DNA from: Pseudomonadota bacterium
GTDB taxonomy: Bacteria; Pseudomonadota; Gammaproteobacteria; Xanthomonadales; Rhodanobacteraceae
Assembly (NCBI GenBank): GCA_021781345.1
Contig: JAJXWZ010000001.1
Span: 1 to 64,000 of the forward strand
DNA length: 64,000 bases
Direction of reading: 5' to 3'
This document shows, piece after piece, positions 24,807 to 33,248 of the stretch (its first letter is position 1; each line of letters opens with the position of its first letter). The notes under the pieces were generated by a model. The model was not told the DNA's origin. It was given only the letters and a program-made list of their open reading frames with translations, and made no database searches. The position numbers and the translations under genes were made by a program.

Positions 24807-26861
24807 TCAGTCGCGATCCGTCAATGCGGAGTTGAACCAGCCCGGTTTGGGCGCGAAGCGCGCGCCGTGGGTTTTCGCCAACGACTCCAGCTTTTCGCGC
24901 AGTACGCCGGCGCCGGCGCTGCGGATGTACTGGACCGGACCGCCGCGGAATGGCGCGAAGCCGGTCCCGAAGATCACGCCCGCGTCCAGCAGGTCGGCGT
25001 CCGCGACCACGCCGTCGTGCAGGCAGGCCACGGTTTCGTTGAGCATCGGCAGGATCAGGCGATCTTCCAGGTCGTCCGGCGCGCGATAGTTCGAATCCAG
25101 TTTCGGCTTCTCAGCCTTGCCGTCCTTCCACGCGTAGAAGCCCTGGCCGTCCTTCTTGCCGCGCTTGCCGGCTTCGACCCGGTCGGCGATGCCGTCGGGA
25201 AGTTCGAGTCCCAGGAATGGACCAAGTTCGCGGCCCACTGACAAGGCGACGTCGAGTCCGACCGTATCCGCCAGTTCGATCGGTCCCATCGGCATGCCGA
25301 AACGTTTCGCGGCACGGTCGATGACCGGGTCGGGGATGCCCTCGGCATGGCAACGCACGGCTTCGAGCAGATACGGCATCAGGATGCGGTTGACCAGGAA
25401 ACCCGGCGTCCCCTCGACCGGCAGCGGCAGCTTGCCGATGGCCTTGACCCAAGCCAGTGACCGTTTTTCGATGACCGGATCCACTGCGTCGTGGCGAACC
25501 ACTTCCACCAGCGGCATCTGCGCGACCGGGTTGAAGAAGTGCAGTCCGAGGAACCGCTGCGGATGCACGAACGCGCCGCGCAGTTCGTCCAGCGGAATCG
25601 ACGAGGTGTTGGTGGCGATCAGCGCGTCGTTCGCCATGTTCGGTTCGAGCGAACGATACACCGCTTGCTTGGCCTCGGGATTCTCGTAGATCGCCTCGAT
25701 CGCCAGTTGTGCCGGGGCGATGCCGGCGCCGCCGACATCGGCCGTGAGGCGGCTGATTGCAGCGTCGATGTGATCGGACGCTTTGAGTTTCTTCTCGAAC
25801 AGTTTCCGTGCGCGTGCGAGCGCCGGCTCGATGAATTTCATCTCGCGATCCTGCAGCGTGACCTTGAAACCGCGCAATGCACTCCATGCCGCGATGTCGC
25901 CGCCCATCACCCCGGCGCCGACCACGTGCACGTGGCGGATGTCGTGCGGCGTGTCGCCCGCGAGGCCGCGCAGGCGCTCGCGCAGGAAGAAGATCCGGAT
26001 CAGGTTGTGCGCGGTGGGCGTAGCCGCGAGTTTCGCGACCGAGCGCGCCTCGAGTCGGAGGCGTTGCGAGATGTCGGCGCCGCCGCGTCGCCACGCCTCG
26101 ATCAATGCGAACGGCGCGGGGTAATGTTGCGGGAGTGCCTTCGCCGCTGCCTGTTTGCGCACGATCGGCGCGAGTATCCGGCGCGCCGGCCAACAGTTGG
26201 TCAACCATGCCGTGGCGCGTTGCACGAACGGGCGCGTGATGGGATGCAACGCAAGGTTGCGGGCTTCGTCGAGCAGGGCATCGGGTTCGGCCAGCCGGTC
26301 GACCAAGCCCTCGGCGTGCGCGCGTTCGGCGGACGCAGCACGCCCGGTGAGCATCATCGCCAGCGCCTTCGGAGCGCCGATCAGGCGTGGCAGGCGCGCT
26401 GTGCCGCCCCAGCCGGGATGGATGCCGAGTTGCACTTCGGGCAGCGCGATGCGCGTCTCCGGTGCGCGTGAAGCTACGCGCATCCGGCAGGCCAGGGCGA
26501 GTTCGGTGCCACCACCCATGCAGGTGCCATGGATTGCCGCCACCGTCGGCATCGGCAGGCGCGCCAGGCGTTCGAACACGCTCTGGCCGTGCTCGATTTC
26601 CTCGCGCACCGTGCCGGCGCGCTCGTAACCTTCGAATTCCCTGAGATCGGCGCCGACCGCGAAGCCCGAGATCTTGCCGGAACGGACCACTACGGCAGCC
26701 GGTCGTTCGATGACGATGCGTTCCAGCATGGCATCGAGCTCGTCCAGCAGCGCGCGCGACAGCGCGTTGACGCGGCGGTCGGCGCGGTCCATGGTCAGGA
26801 TCAGGACCCCGTCGCCGCCGCGGTCCGCCTGCCAATGCTTGAACCGCAACCCTTCGAACAC
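24807..26861 (-). CDS. Bifunctional enoyl-CoA hydratase / 3-hydroxyacyl-CoA dehydrogenase (FadJ/FadB-like)
   Basis: A multifunctional fatty-acid beta-oxidation protein of about 684 residues. The N-terminal crotonase domain (1-190) carries the two catalytic glutamates in GGGTELALAC and LPEVQLGIHPGWGG. A 3-hydroxyacyl-CoA dehydrogenase NAD-binding domain starts near 300 (VVGAGVMGGDIAAW), with HFFNPVAQMPLVEVV and GFLVNRIL typical of the family, followed by the C-terminal helical domain. No ATG is available; a GTG at 26861 preceded by AGGAG at six bases is the best start, a TTG at 26879 the alternative. No thiolase (fadA/I) lies next to it, so a partner must be elsewhere. It diverges from rpoE. 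Confidence 0.92.
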   Translation of the reverse strand: MFEGLRFKHWQADRGGDGVLILTMDRADRRVNALSRALLDELDAMLERIVIERPAAVVVRSGKISGFAVGADLREFEGYERAGTVREEIEHGQSVFERLARLPMPTVAAIHGTCMGGGTELALACRMRVASRAPETRIALPEVQLGIHPGWGGTARLPRLIGAPKALAMMLTGRAASAERAHAEGLVDRLAEPDALLDEARNLALHPITRPFVQRATAWLTNCWPARRILAPIVRKQAAAKALPQHYPAPFALIEAWRRGGADISQRLRLEARSVAKLAATPTAHNLIRIFFLRERLRGLAGDTPHDIRHVHVVGAGVMGGDIAAWSALRGFKVTLQDREMKFIEPALARARKLFEKKLKASDHIDAAISRLTADVGGAGIAPAQLAIEAIYENPEAKQAVYRSLEPNMANDALIATNTSSIPLDELRGAFVHPQRFLGLHFFNPVAQMPLVEVVRHDAVDPVIEKRSLAWVKAIGKLPLPVEGTPGFLVNRILMPYLLEAVRCHAEGIPDPVIDRAAKRFGMPMGPIELADTVGLDVALSVGRELGPFLGLELPDGIADRVEAGKRGKKDGQGFYAWKDGKAEKPKLDSNYRAPDDLEDRLILPMLNETVACLHDGVVADADLLDAGVIFGTGFAPFRGGPVQYIRSAGAGVLREKLESLAKTHGARFAPKPGWFNSALTDRD

Positions 26862-27049
26862 GCCGCGCTCCTGCTCCAACCCGATCTTGCCGGTCGAAGG
26901 GCATCATCGGACGGGCTGCCGGCGCGGTCAACGCCTTGCCGGGCGCCGGGTTGCAATGGCCGTGGCCCGGGTTACGCTTGATCTTGAGGGTAACCGACCC
27001 AACCATGGCCAAGTCGTGTTGATCGGGACTTCGGGATGGCCAGGCTGGT

Positions 27050-27078
27050 TGAACTTTCGCGCGAGGAGCGCGGTCATA
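27050..27078 (+). promoter_or_regulatory. Sigma-E-type promoter upstream of rpoE
   Basis: TGAACTT (27050-27056), 16 bp, then GTCATA (27073-27078). This fits the extracytoplasmic sigma-E consensus GGAACTT-N15-17-GTCNNA described for Xanthomonas except for the first G. It lies 45 bp upstream of the rpoE ATG, implying autoregulation of the rpoE-rseA-mucD unit. Confidence 0.6.
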
Positions 27079-27122
27079 CCGGTGCGCATGCTGCGACCGG
27101 CGCCGTAGGGAGTGCCGCCCGG

Positions 27123-27710
27123 ATGGGCGATGTGGAAACCGATCGTGCACTGGTAGCGCGCGTGCGCAAAGGTGACAACAAGGCCTTCGACTTGTTGGTG
27201 CGCAAGTACCAGCACAAGATCATCGGCCTGGTGTCGAGGTACGTGCACGACTGGAGCGAGTGCGAGGACGTCGCGCAGGAAGCCTTCATCCGCGCCTACC
27301 GCGCGATCGGCGCGTTCCGCGGAGAAAGCGCGTTCTACACCTGGATGTACAAGATTGCCGTGAACACCGCCAAGAACCATCTGGTTGCCCAGGGCCGCCG
27401 CCCGCCCGCCGAAGACATCGACGCCGACACGGCGGTGCAGTTCGATTCCGGTACCCGCCTGCGCGACGAGGCCACCCCAGAGCACGAGCTGGCGCGCCGC
27501 GAGATTGAACAAACGGTGTTCGCCACGGTCGAAAAATTGCCCGAGGAGCTGCGCGATGCGATCACCCTGCGCGAAGTCGATGGCCTGTCCTACGAGGAAA
27601 TCGCCGAACGCATGGAGTGTCCGATCGGCACCGTGCGTTCACGCATCTTCAGGGCCCGGGAAGCGATCGACGAAAAATTGCGTCCCCTGTTGTCCAACGA
27701 CGAAGCCTGA
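27123..27710 (+). CDS. rpoE: RNA polymerase sigma factor RpoE (AlgU)
   Basis: A 195-residue ECF sigma factor of the envelope stress response. Region 2 (about 20-95) has the -10 recognition segment EDVAQEAFIRAYRAIGAFRGES and AFYTWMYKIAVNTAKN; region 4 (about 135-185) has LPEELRDAITLREVDGLSYE and GTVRSRIFRAREAI. High similarity to E. coli RpoE and Pseudomonas AlgU and its position ahead of rseA and mucD make the call firm. The start is the ATG preceded by GGGAG; an upstream in-frame ATG exists but overlaps the promoter. Confidence 0.97.
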   Translation: MGDVETDRALVARVRKGDNKAFDLLVRKYQHKIIGLVSRYVHDWSECEDVAQEAFIRAYRAIGAFRGESAFYTWMYKIAVNTAKNHLVAQGRRPPAEDIDADTAVQFDSGTRLRDEATPEHELARREIEQTVFATVEKLPEELRDAITLREVDGLSYEEIAERMECPIGTVRSRIFRAREAIDEKLRPLLSNDEA

Positions 27711-27743
27711 ATTTCCGACGAGTGCCGTGAGAGGAATCCGCTG

Positions 27744-28418
27744 ATGGATCCGAGCAGCCGAGAAGACCTTTCCGCCCTGATGGACGGTGAACTGGCCGCA
27801 GAACCGACCCGCTTCCTGTTGCGGCGCCTGGACCACGATCCCGAACTCGCCGCGATCTGGTCGCGCTGGCACGTGATCCGTGCCTGCCTGGCCTCCGATT
27901 CGTCACGGTTGTCGATGTCTAAGCCCGGCGATGACTTGGCGGCGCGCGTGGCCGCCGCGCTCGAGTCTGAGGCCGGCACGCACGCGCGGCAGCGGCACTG
28001 GACGCGCTACGTGGGCGGGGGCGCGATCGCCGCCGGCGTCGCGGTCGCGGCACTGATGCTGAATGCCCCGAATCCCCGCATCGATACCCCCGCGCCGGTG
28101 GCGCAGAGTCGTCCCTCGGCCGGTGCGGCCGGCGGCAACACTTCGCTGGCCGAGGCGACTAACCCCGCCTCTGGCGCCGTGGCACCGCCATGGATGCTGT
28201 CGCGCCAGCCAACCGTGTTGTCGGCGGAGCCGGCTTCCGCGAATGTCGTCTATGGTACCGGCCTGATGCAACCCGATTACTTGCGTCGCGCCACGTTCGC
28301 GCGCGATGCGATGCTGCCGTTCGCGAACGCGCAGCCACAGGATCGATCCGGCGTGCCATTCTCGATCGTGCTGCTGCCGGGAGCGCCGGCGTCCGGCAGC
28401 TCCGCTGCCCGGCACTGA
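27744..28418 (+). CDS. rseA: Anti-sigma-E factor RseA (MucA)
   Basis: A 224-residue inner-membrane protein. The N-terminal cytoplasmic domain (1-80) begins EDLSALMDGELAAEPTRFLL and contains WSRWHVIRACL, the sigma-binding pattern of RseA/MucA. One transmembrane segment lies around 92-110 (VGGGAIAAGVAVAALML), then a periplasmic domain rich in Ala, Pro and Ser. Regulated proteolysis on envelope stress would release RpoE. It starts 33 bp after rpoE. rseB and rseC are absent; mucD follows instead, as in Xanthomonas. Confidence 0.9.
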   Translation: MDPSSREDLSALMDGELAAEPTRFLLRRLDHDPELAAIWSRWHVIRACLASDSSRLSMSKPGDDLAARVAAALESEAGTHARQRHWTRYVGGGAIAAGVAVAALMLNAPNPRIDTPAPVAQSRPSAGAAGGNTSLAEATNPASGAVAPPWMLSRQPTVLSAEPASANVVYGTGLMQPDYLRRATFARDAMLPFANAQPQDRSGVPFSIVLLPGAPASGSSAARH

Positions 28419-28575
28419 TTCGGCGTTCGGGGCCGGTCGTTCGGCGACGACCGACCCTGGACCATCCATGCGGGTTTTCGACGTGTGCGAATCCACGAGC
28501 GACGTCACGGGCCAGGGCATGCGCCTGCGCATCGACTCATCGACCAGTTTTCGCCAATCACATGAGGAGAACAGC

Positions 28576-30018
28576 ATGTTGAAACGGGTGAGGCGGATGG
28601 CCGCCGTATTCGTTCTTTTGTGCCTTGCCGGCGTGGGCACGGCGCTGGCGGCGACGCCCAGCGTCGCGTTGCCCGATTTCACAAGCATCGTCAAGCAGTA
28701 CGGCCCGGCGGTCGTCAACGTGGTCGCGCACTACAACCACGCCAGCGAGATGGGAAGCGACAGCCCGGGCGGCGAGCAAACCCAGTCGCCGCCGATTCCG
28801 GACATCTTCCGCTTCTTCGGGATTCCGGGGCCCCGGTTCCAGCAGCCGCCGGACCGCGGCGGCGAATCGCTGGGCTCCGGCTTCATCATCTCGCCGGACG
28901 GTTACATCCTTACCAACCGCCACGTGGTTGCGCACGCCGATTCGGTCAGGGTGCACCTGTCCGACCATCGTACGTTTGCGGCCAAGGTGGTCGGCGAGGA
29001 CAAGATCTACGACATCGCCCTGCTGAAGATCGATGCCACCGGTTTGCCGACGGTGCAGATCGGCAATTCGAGCGGCCTCGAACCCGGGCAGTGGGTGGTC
29101 GCGATCGGCTCGCCGTACGGGCTCGACCATTCGGTGAGTGCCGGCATCGTCAGCTACGTCGGCCGCAGTCTCGGTAGTGACCAGTCCGACGTGCCCTTCA
29201 TCCAGACCGACGTGCCGATCAACCGCGGCAACTCGGGTGGCCCGCTGTTCAACCTCGCCGGGCAAGTGGTCGGCATCAACTCGCAGATCTTCTCGACCGA
29301 CGGCGGTTCCATGGGTCTGTCTTTCTCGATCCCGATCAACATCGCGATGGATGCCGCGCACCAGCTCAGGACCAAGGGCTACGTCAGTCGCGGCATGCTT
29401 GGCGTGACTGTCCAGCAAATCAGCGAAGGCATCGCCAAGAGCAAGGGGCTGGCCCAGGCGCAGGGCGCGCTGGTCGCGCAGGTCCAGCCGGGTGGTCCGG
29501 CACAGAAGGCGGGGCTGGAAGTCGGCGATGTGATCACCGCGTTCGATGGCCACAAGATCTACGATTCATCGCAATTGCCGCCGTCGGTGGCGATGACCGC
29601 ACCCGGCACGGAGGCCAGCGTGAGCATCCTGCGCAACGGCAAGCCGATGACCGTCAAGGTCAAGGTCGGCGAGATGCCGCGCAATGGCCTCACCCAGGAG
29701 TTCCTGGCGGGCGGGCCGGCCGCCAGCAGCGGCAGCAGCCTGCTGGGGCTGACCGTGCAGGACATCACGTCCGGCATGCGCCAGCAGCTCGGTTACAACG
29801 GCAAGGGCGGCGTGGTGATTACCGATGTCAAGGGACCGGCAGCGATGGCAGGTTTGTCGCCGGGCGACGTTATCCTGCGCGTAGGCAACCGGCCCGTGAA
29901 CAGCGTGTCCGAGTTCCGTCGCGAAACCGCGCGCGTGAAGGCAGGCAGCACCGTGTTGTTGCTGGTGTCGCACCAGGGCCAGAACCTGTTCATCGCGGTG
30001 AGCGTGCCGGAGAAATAA
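28576..30018 (+). CDS. mucD: Periplasmic serine protease MucD/DegP (Do family)
   Basis: A 480-residue HtrA-family protease/chaperone of envelope quality control. Signal peptide 1-25; trypsin-like domain with triad H116 (TNRHVV), D146 (YDIALLKID) and S220 (GNSGGPL); two PDZ domains, about 275-365 and 385-475. GAGGAG precedes the ATG. A GG(C)TCGT...ACGACC short hairpin lies in the 157-bp gap after rseA, which could dampen read-through, but no separate promoter was found. It ends the sigma-E operon, before a strong terminator. Confidence 0.95.
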   Translation: MLKRVRRMAAVFVLLCLAGVGTALAATPSVALPDFTSIVKQYGPAVVNVVAHYNHASEMGSDSPGGEQTQSPPIPDIFRFFGIPGPRFQQPPDRGGESLGSGFIISPDGYILTNRHVVAHADSVRVHLSDHRTFAAKVVGEDKIYDIALLKIDATGLPTVQIGNSSGLEPGQWVVAIGSPYGLDHSVSAGIVSYVGRSLGSDQSDVPFIQTDVPINRGNSGGPLFNLAGQVVGINSQIFSTDGGSMGLSFSIPINIAMDAAHQLRTKGYVSRGMLGVTVQQISEGIAKSKGLAQAQGALVAQVQPGGPAQKAGLEVGDVITAFDGHKIYDSSQLPPSVAMTAPGTEASVSILRNGKPMTVKVKVGEMPRNGLTQEFLAGGPAASSGSSLLGLTVQDITSGMRQQLGYNGKGGVVITDVKGPAAMAGLSPGDVILRVGNRPVNSVSEFRRETARVKAGSTVLLLVSHQGQNLFIAVSVPEK

Positions 30019-30046
30019 GCGTCCGGTGCATGCATCGCCTCTACGC

Positions 30047-30075
30047 AAAGGCCCGCCGCAAGGCGGGCCTTTTTT
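30047..30075 (+). terminator. Rho-independent terminator of rpoE-rseA-mucD
   Basis: GGCCCGCC, loop GCAA, GGCGGGCC and then six T. The 8-bp stem is perfect, an AAA precedes it, and the structure lies 31 bp after the mucD stop. This is a textbook intrinsic terminator. Confidence 0.93.
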
Positions 30076-30110
30076 GCCACCTGCACATCGTCAATCTGTC
30101 GACGTTCAGG

Positions 30111-30120
30111 CCCCCCCCCC
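30111..30120. repeat. Run of ten C residues
   Basis: Ten consecutive C, followed by GCGCCCGCCCGCC, between the mucD terminator and the next gene, about 112 bp upstream of its start codon. It could be a slippage-prone tract or a sequencing artefact. Confidence 0.7.
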
Positions 30121-30231
30121 GCGCCCGCCCGCCAACGCGATGCGGCGGATCGATCCGCGCGTAATCGAGGCATGCAAATCGTGGATCCCGCCGGCGTCGG
30201 CGTGCCGAGTATCATTCCGTGGGGAAGGGCC

Positions 30232-31119
30232 ATGGCAACGCAACGCGACATGAAACTGTATTCGATCGAAGGCAACACCCAGAAGCTCGACGGTGGTGCG
30301 ATGTTCGGGAATGCCCCCAAGGCGATGTGGTCGAAGTGGCTTCCGGCCGACGACCAGAACCGCATCCCACTGGCCTGCCGTTGCCTGCTCGCCACCGACC
30401 TCGATGGCCGCAACGTGTTGTTCGAGACCGGCATCGGCGCGTTCTTCGAACCGAAGCTGCGCGAGCGCTATGGCGTGGTCGAGGAACGGCACGTGCTGCT
30501 GGATTCGCTGAAGGCCGCCGGCATGGGCCACGAGGACATCGACGTGGTGGTGCTCTCGCACCTGCATTTCGATCACGCGGGTGGGTTGCTGGAGCCATGG
30601 GAAGATGGCGCTCCGTTGCGCCTGCTGTTCCCGAACGCGACGTACCTCGTGGGTGCGGTGCACTGGGGGCGGGCGACGCATCCGCATCCACGCGACCGTG
30701 CCTCGTTCATTCCCGGCGTGGCCGAATTGCTGGAGCGGAGCGGCCGCCTGGAGAAAGTCGAGGGCGGCCATTCGCGCACGCTCGGCAAGGCGGTGCGCTT
30801 CCACTATTCGCAGGGCCACACGCCCGGCTTGATGTTGTCCGAAGTCGTCGGGCCGCATGGCAAGGGCGGCGTGGTGTATTGCGCGGACCTGATCCCCGGC
30901 ACGCAGTGGGTGCACCTGCCCGTGACCATGGGTTACGACCGCGCACCCGAGATGCTGGTGGACGAGAAGCGCGGGTTCCTGGACGACATGCTGGCGCGCG
31001 GCGTGAGGTTGTTTTTCACCCACGATCACGCCGTCGCGATGGCCTCGCCGTGGTGCGACGAGCGTGGGCGCTACGGGGTGGTCGACGAACAGGCGCATTT
31101 TGCCGGTACTTCGTTGTAA
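30232..31119 (+). CDS. Metallo-beta-lactamase-fold hydrolase (lactonase-like)
   Basis: A 295-residue cytoplasmic protein with the zinc-binding motif HLHFDHAGG, a further ligand histidine in SQGHTPGLM, an aspartate in YCADLIPG and a late histidine in FFTHDHAVA, so both metal sites look complete. Architecture resembles the AttM/AiiA and related lactonase group of the superfamily, but no substrate can be fixed. GGGGAAGGG lies directly upstream of the chosen ATG; a second ATG at 30250 begins MKLYSIEGN. It is followed after nine bases by the TMEM43-like gene. Confidence 0.82.
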   Translation: MATQRDMKLYSIEGNTQKLDGGAMFGNAPKAMWSKWLPADDQNRIPLACRCLLATDLDGRNVLFETGIGAFFEPKLRERYGVVEERHVLLDSLKAAGMGHEDIDVVVLSHLHFDHAGGLLEPWEDGAPLRLLFPNATYLVGAVHWGRATHPHPRDRASFIPGVAELLERSGRLEKVEGGHSRTLGKAVRFHYSQGHTPGLMLSEVVGPHGKGGVVYCADLIPGTQWVHLPVTMGYDRAPEMLVDEKRGFLDDMLARGVRLFFTHDHAVAMASPWCDERGRYGVVDEQAHFAGTSL

Positions 31120-31128
31120 GCTCGCGGC

Positions 31129-32169
31129 GTGAGCCGCCTGTCCGGACTGATCGCCGATCCTGCGCGCAACACCGCCGTGTTGGGCGGCGCGTTGCTGCTG
31201 CTGGGTGCGCTGCTGCTCGGGTTCACGGAACACACCGATCGATTGCGCGCCATGGGCGAGGATGCGCTGGGAGGGTTCGTCCTCACCGGGAGCGCGGCCG
31301 TGCCAGGTCCCGGATCAAACGGCAAGCTGGTGCTCGCAGTAGGCGTGCCGAAGGTCCATGCGCCTGCCCGCGACGCCCAGTTCGGCGTCGAGGTCGATGC
31401 GCCGGCGCTGGTGCGCAAGGTCGAGATGTTCCAGTGGAACGAGACGCGTTTTGGCGGCGAACGCAGTTACGAAATGGACTGGTTCGATCATCCGATCGAT
31501 GCCTCGACGTTCGGGCACCCCGCAGGGCACGAAAACCCGGGCGCGTTTCCGATCCTCGCCGAGCGTTTCGATTCGCCCGGCGTGACTGTTTCCGGATTCA
31601 GGCTGGCGCCGCCCCTGGTGCGACTGATCGCAGGGATCCAGCCGTTCAATCCGGATCTCTCGCACGTGCCGGCCAACATGGCCGCGACCTTCCAGCCGCA
31701 CGGTAGTGCGCTGGTCACCAGCAGCGACCCTGCGCGCCCGCAGGTCGGCGACTTGCGCATCCGCTGGATGAAGATCGATCCTTCCGCCATCACGGTGTTC
31801 GCGCGCGACGAGGACGGGACATTGGTGCCGGCGCGCGACCCGGAAGGCAACCCGATCGACCAGGTACTGGTCGGAAAGCTCTCGCTGACCGACGTGCTGA
31901 CCGACGCGCCGCAACCCCCGCACTTCAAGTGGGCGCGGCGCATCCTCGCGATCCTGCTGGCGTGGGCCGGGGCGTCGATGCTGCTGCCGCGATCACGGCG
32001 GCAGGACCGGGTGCTGTCGCTGGCAATCTCGGTGGTGCCGCTGGCAGCGATCGCGGCGTTCTTTTGGTTCGACGTCAGGATGCTGGCGTTCTCGATCCTG
32101 ACACTGGTCGCGGTGCTGGCTGCGCTGGTCGCGCTGTGGCGCTGGCACCACGCCATCCAGGGCGGATAG
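31129..32169 (+). CDS. TMEM43-family membrane protein
   Basis: A 346-residue protein with a hydrophobic N-terminal segment (about 16-32), a large extracytoplasmic domain containing KVEMFQWNE and FGHPAGHENPGAFP, and three C-terminal transmembrane segments (about 266-345). This matches the TMEM43/LUMA family (PF07787), known from eukaryotic nuclear/ER membranes and also present in bacteria, where its role is unknown. It starts at GTG right after the hydrolase and ends two bases before the MAPEG gene, so the three are probably one operon. Confidence 0.78.
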   Translation: MSRLSGLIADPARNTAVLGGALLLLGALLLGFTEHTDRLRAMGEDALGGFVLTGSAAVPGPGSNGKLVLAVGVPKVHAPARDAQFGVEVDAPALVRKVEMFQWNETRFGGERSYEMDWFDHPIDASTFGHPAGHENPGAFPILAERFDSPGVTVSGFRLAPPLVRLIAGIQPFNPDLSHVPANMAATFQPHGSALVTSSDPARPQVGDLRIRWMKIDPSAITVFARDEDGTLVPARDPEGNPIDQVLVGKLSLTDVLTDAPQPPHFKWARRILAILLAWAGASMLLPRSRRQDRVLSLAISVVPLAAIAAFFWFDVRMLAFSILTLVAVLAALVALWRWHHAIQGG

Positions 32170-32171
32170 AA

Positions 32172-32573
32172 ATGCTGATCGCGGGCCTTTACGCGGGACT
32201 CGGAGCGCTGCTGATCATCGTGCTGGCGATGAGGGTGATGTGGTTGCGCAATACCCATGGCGTGGGACTTGGCAGCGGTGGCCACGAAAGCCTGGCGCGT
32301 GCGATTCGCGCACACGCGAATGCGATCGAATACCTGCCTATCGCTTTGCTGCTGCTGGTCGTGCTTGCCTTCGAACAGACCCGACCATGGCTGTTGCACC
32401 TGTTCGGCATCGTGTTGATCGCGGGCCGGAGCCTGCACGCGATCGGACTTTCCGGAAGCCCCGGCAGGTCGTTCGGGCGTGCCACCGGCATCGCGTTGAC
32501 CGTGCTGGTCATGCTGGCGATGGCGGTGCTGCTGGTGGTGCGGTTTGCCATGCTCGCGGCCATCGGGGGCTGA
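32172..32573 (+). CDS. MAPEG-family membrane protein
   Basis: A 133-residue protein with four hydrophobic segments and the MAPEG signature RAHANAIEYLPIALLLL around 47-63, plus a later GRSLHAIGL. MAPEG proteins include membrane glutathione transferases and leukotriene synthases; bacterial members of this subtype have unproven activity. The ATG lies two bases after the TMEM43-like stop. No terminator follows; a GGCGGC-TGCA-GCCGCC palindrome just after the stop has no T-run. Confidence 0.88.
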   Translation: MLIAGLYAGLGALLIIVLAMRVMWLRNTHGVGLGSGGHESLARAIRAHANAIEYLPIALLLLVVLAFEQTRPWLLHLFGIVLIAGRSLHAIGLSGSPGRSFGRATGIALTVLVMLAMAVLLVVRFAMLAAIGG

Positions 32574-32696
32574 GCAGGCGGCTGCAGCCGCCACGGACTG
32601 AAGGGATGCGGGGCCTTGCGACACCATCGTCGCGGGACGTGGCCATGTTCATGCCCGGGCCGCCACGCCGCCCGGATCGGCAACCGGATCGCACGC

Positions 32697-33248
32697 CTAG
32701 GGGTGTTCGAGGAACCACAATCCGGCGAACAGTTTCGGGTCGATCGAGTAGCCCTTCCCGGACATCTCGCGCAGCCAGGCGCCGGCCTGGACACGCGGGA
32801 CCGCGTGCACCACGATGTTTTCGGTTTCATCGCCGCCGCCGTCCCCGATCCTGCGCAAATCCAGCGCGCGCACGAAGTGCATCAGCTCGGTGCTCATGCC
32901 CGCCGAGGACGGTCCCGTATGCAGCGGCACGACGCGTCCGCAGGTCCAGCCGGTCTCTTCCTCGAGTTCGCGCCGTGCGGCGTCGATCACGTCGGCGTCG
33001 GCGTGGCCGGCATCCCCGATCAGGCCGGCCGGCATCTCGATGGTGAAGCGGCGGATCGGCACCCGGTACTGTTCGACGAACAGCACCCGGTCCTCCGGCG
33101 TGACGGCGACGATGATCACCGCGCCTTCGGGGTTGTTGCGCTCGACGAATTCCCAGCGTCCGCGCCGCCTCAGGGTTAGCCAGTCGCCGCCGTAGAGCGT
33201 CTCGGCCGCCGCGTCGGCATCGGCGGGTATGCGCGGATCACGGATCAT
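32697..33248 (-). CDS. Nudix hydrolase (ADP-ribose pyrophosphatase-like)
   Basis: A 183-residue protein with the central Nudix helix AARRELEEETGW (REUxEExGU fully conserved), preceded by EMPAGLIGD and EQYRVPIRR, a layout typical of NudF-type NDP-sugar or ADP-ribose pyrophosphatases. The first glutamate of the canonical Gx5Ex7REUxEExGU box appears as Ala or Asp (GHADADVIDAARREL), a small departure that may reflect spacing. The ATG overlaps the exonuclease stop (ATGA). Exact substrate is unknown. Confidence 0.85.
   Translation of the reverse strand: MIRDPRIPADADAAAETLYGGDWLTLRRRGRWEFVERNNPEGAVIIVAVTPEDRVLFVEQYRVPIRRFTIEMPAGLIGDAGHADADVIDAARRELEEETGWTCGRVVPLHTGPSSAGMSTELMHFVRALDLRRIGDGGGDETENIVVHAVPRVQAGAWLREMSGKGYSIDPKLFAGLWFLEHP

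Noticed and set aside
32578-32593. GGCGGC-TGCA-GCCGCC palindrome after the MAPEG gene
   Set aside because: Considered as a terminator, but the stem is only six pairs and no T-run follows.
32697-33248. Nudix protein as an inactive enzyme because the first Glu is missing
   Set aside because: The main REUxEExGU helix is complete and related sequences vary in spacing at this point, so inactivity cannot be claimed by eye.
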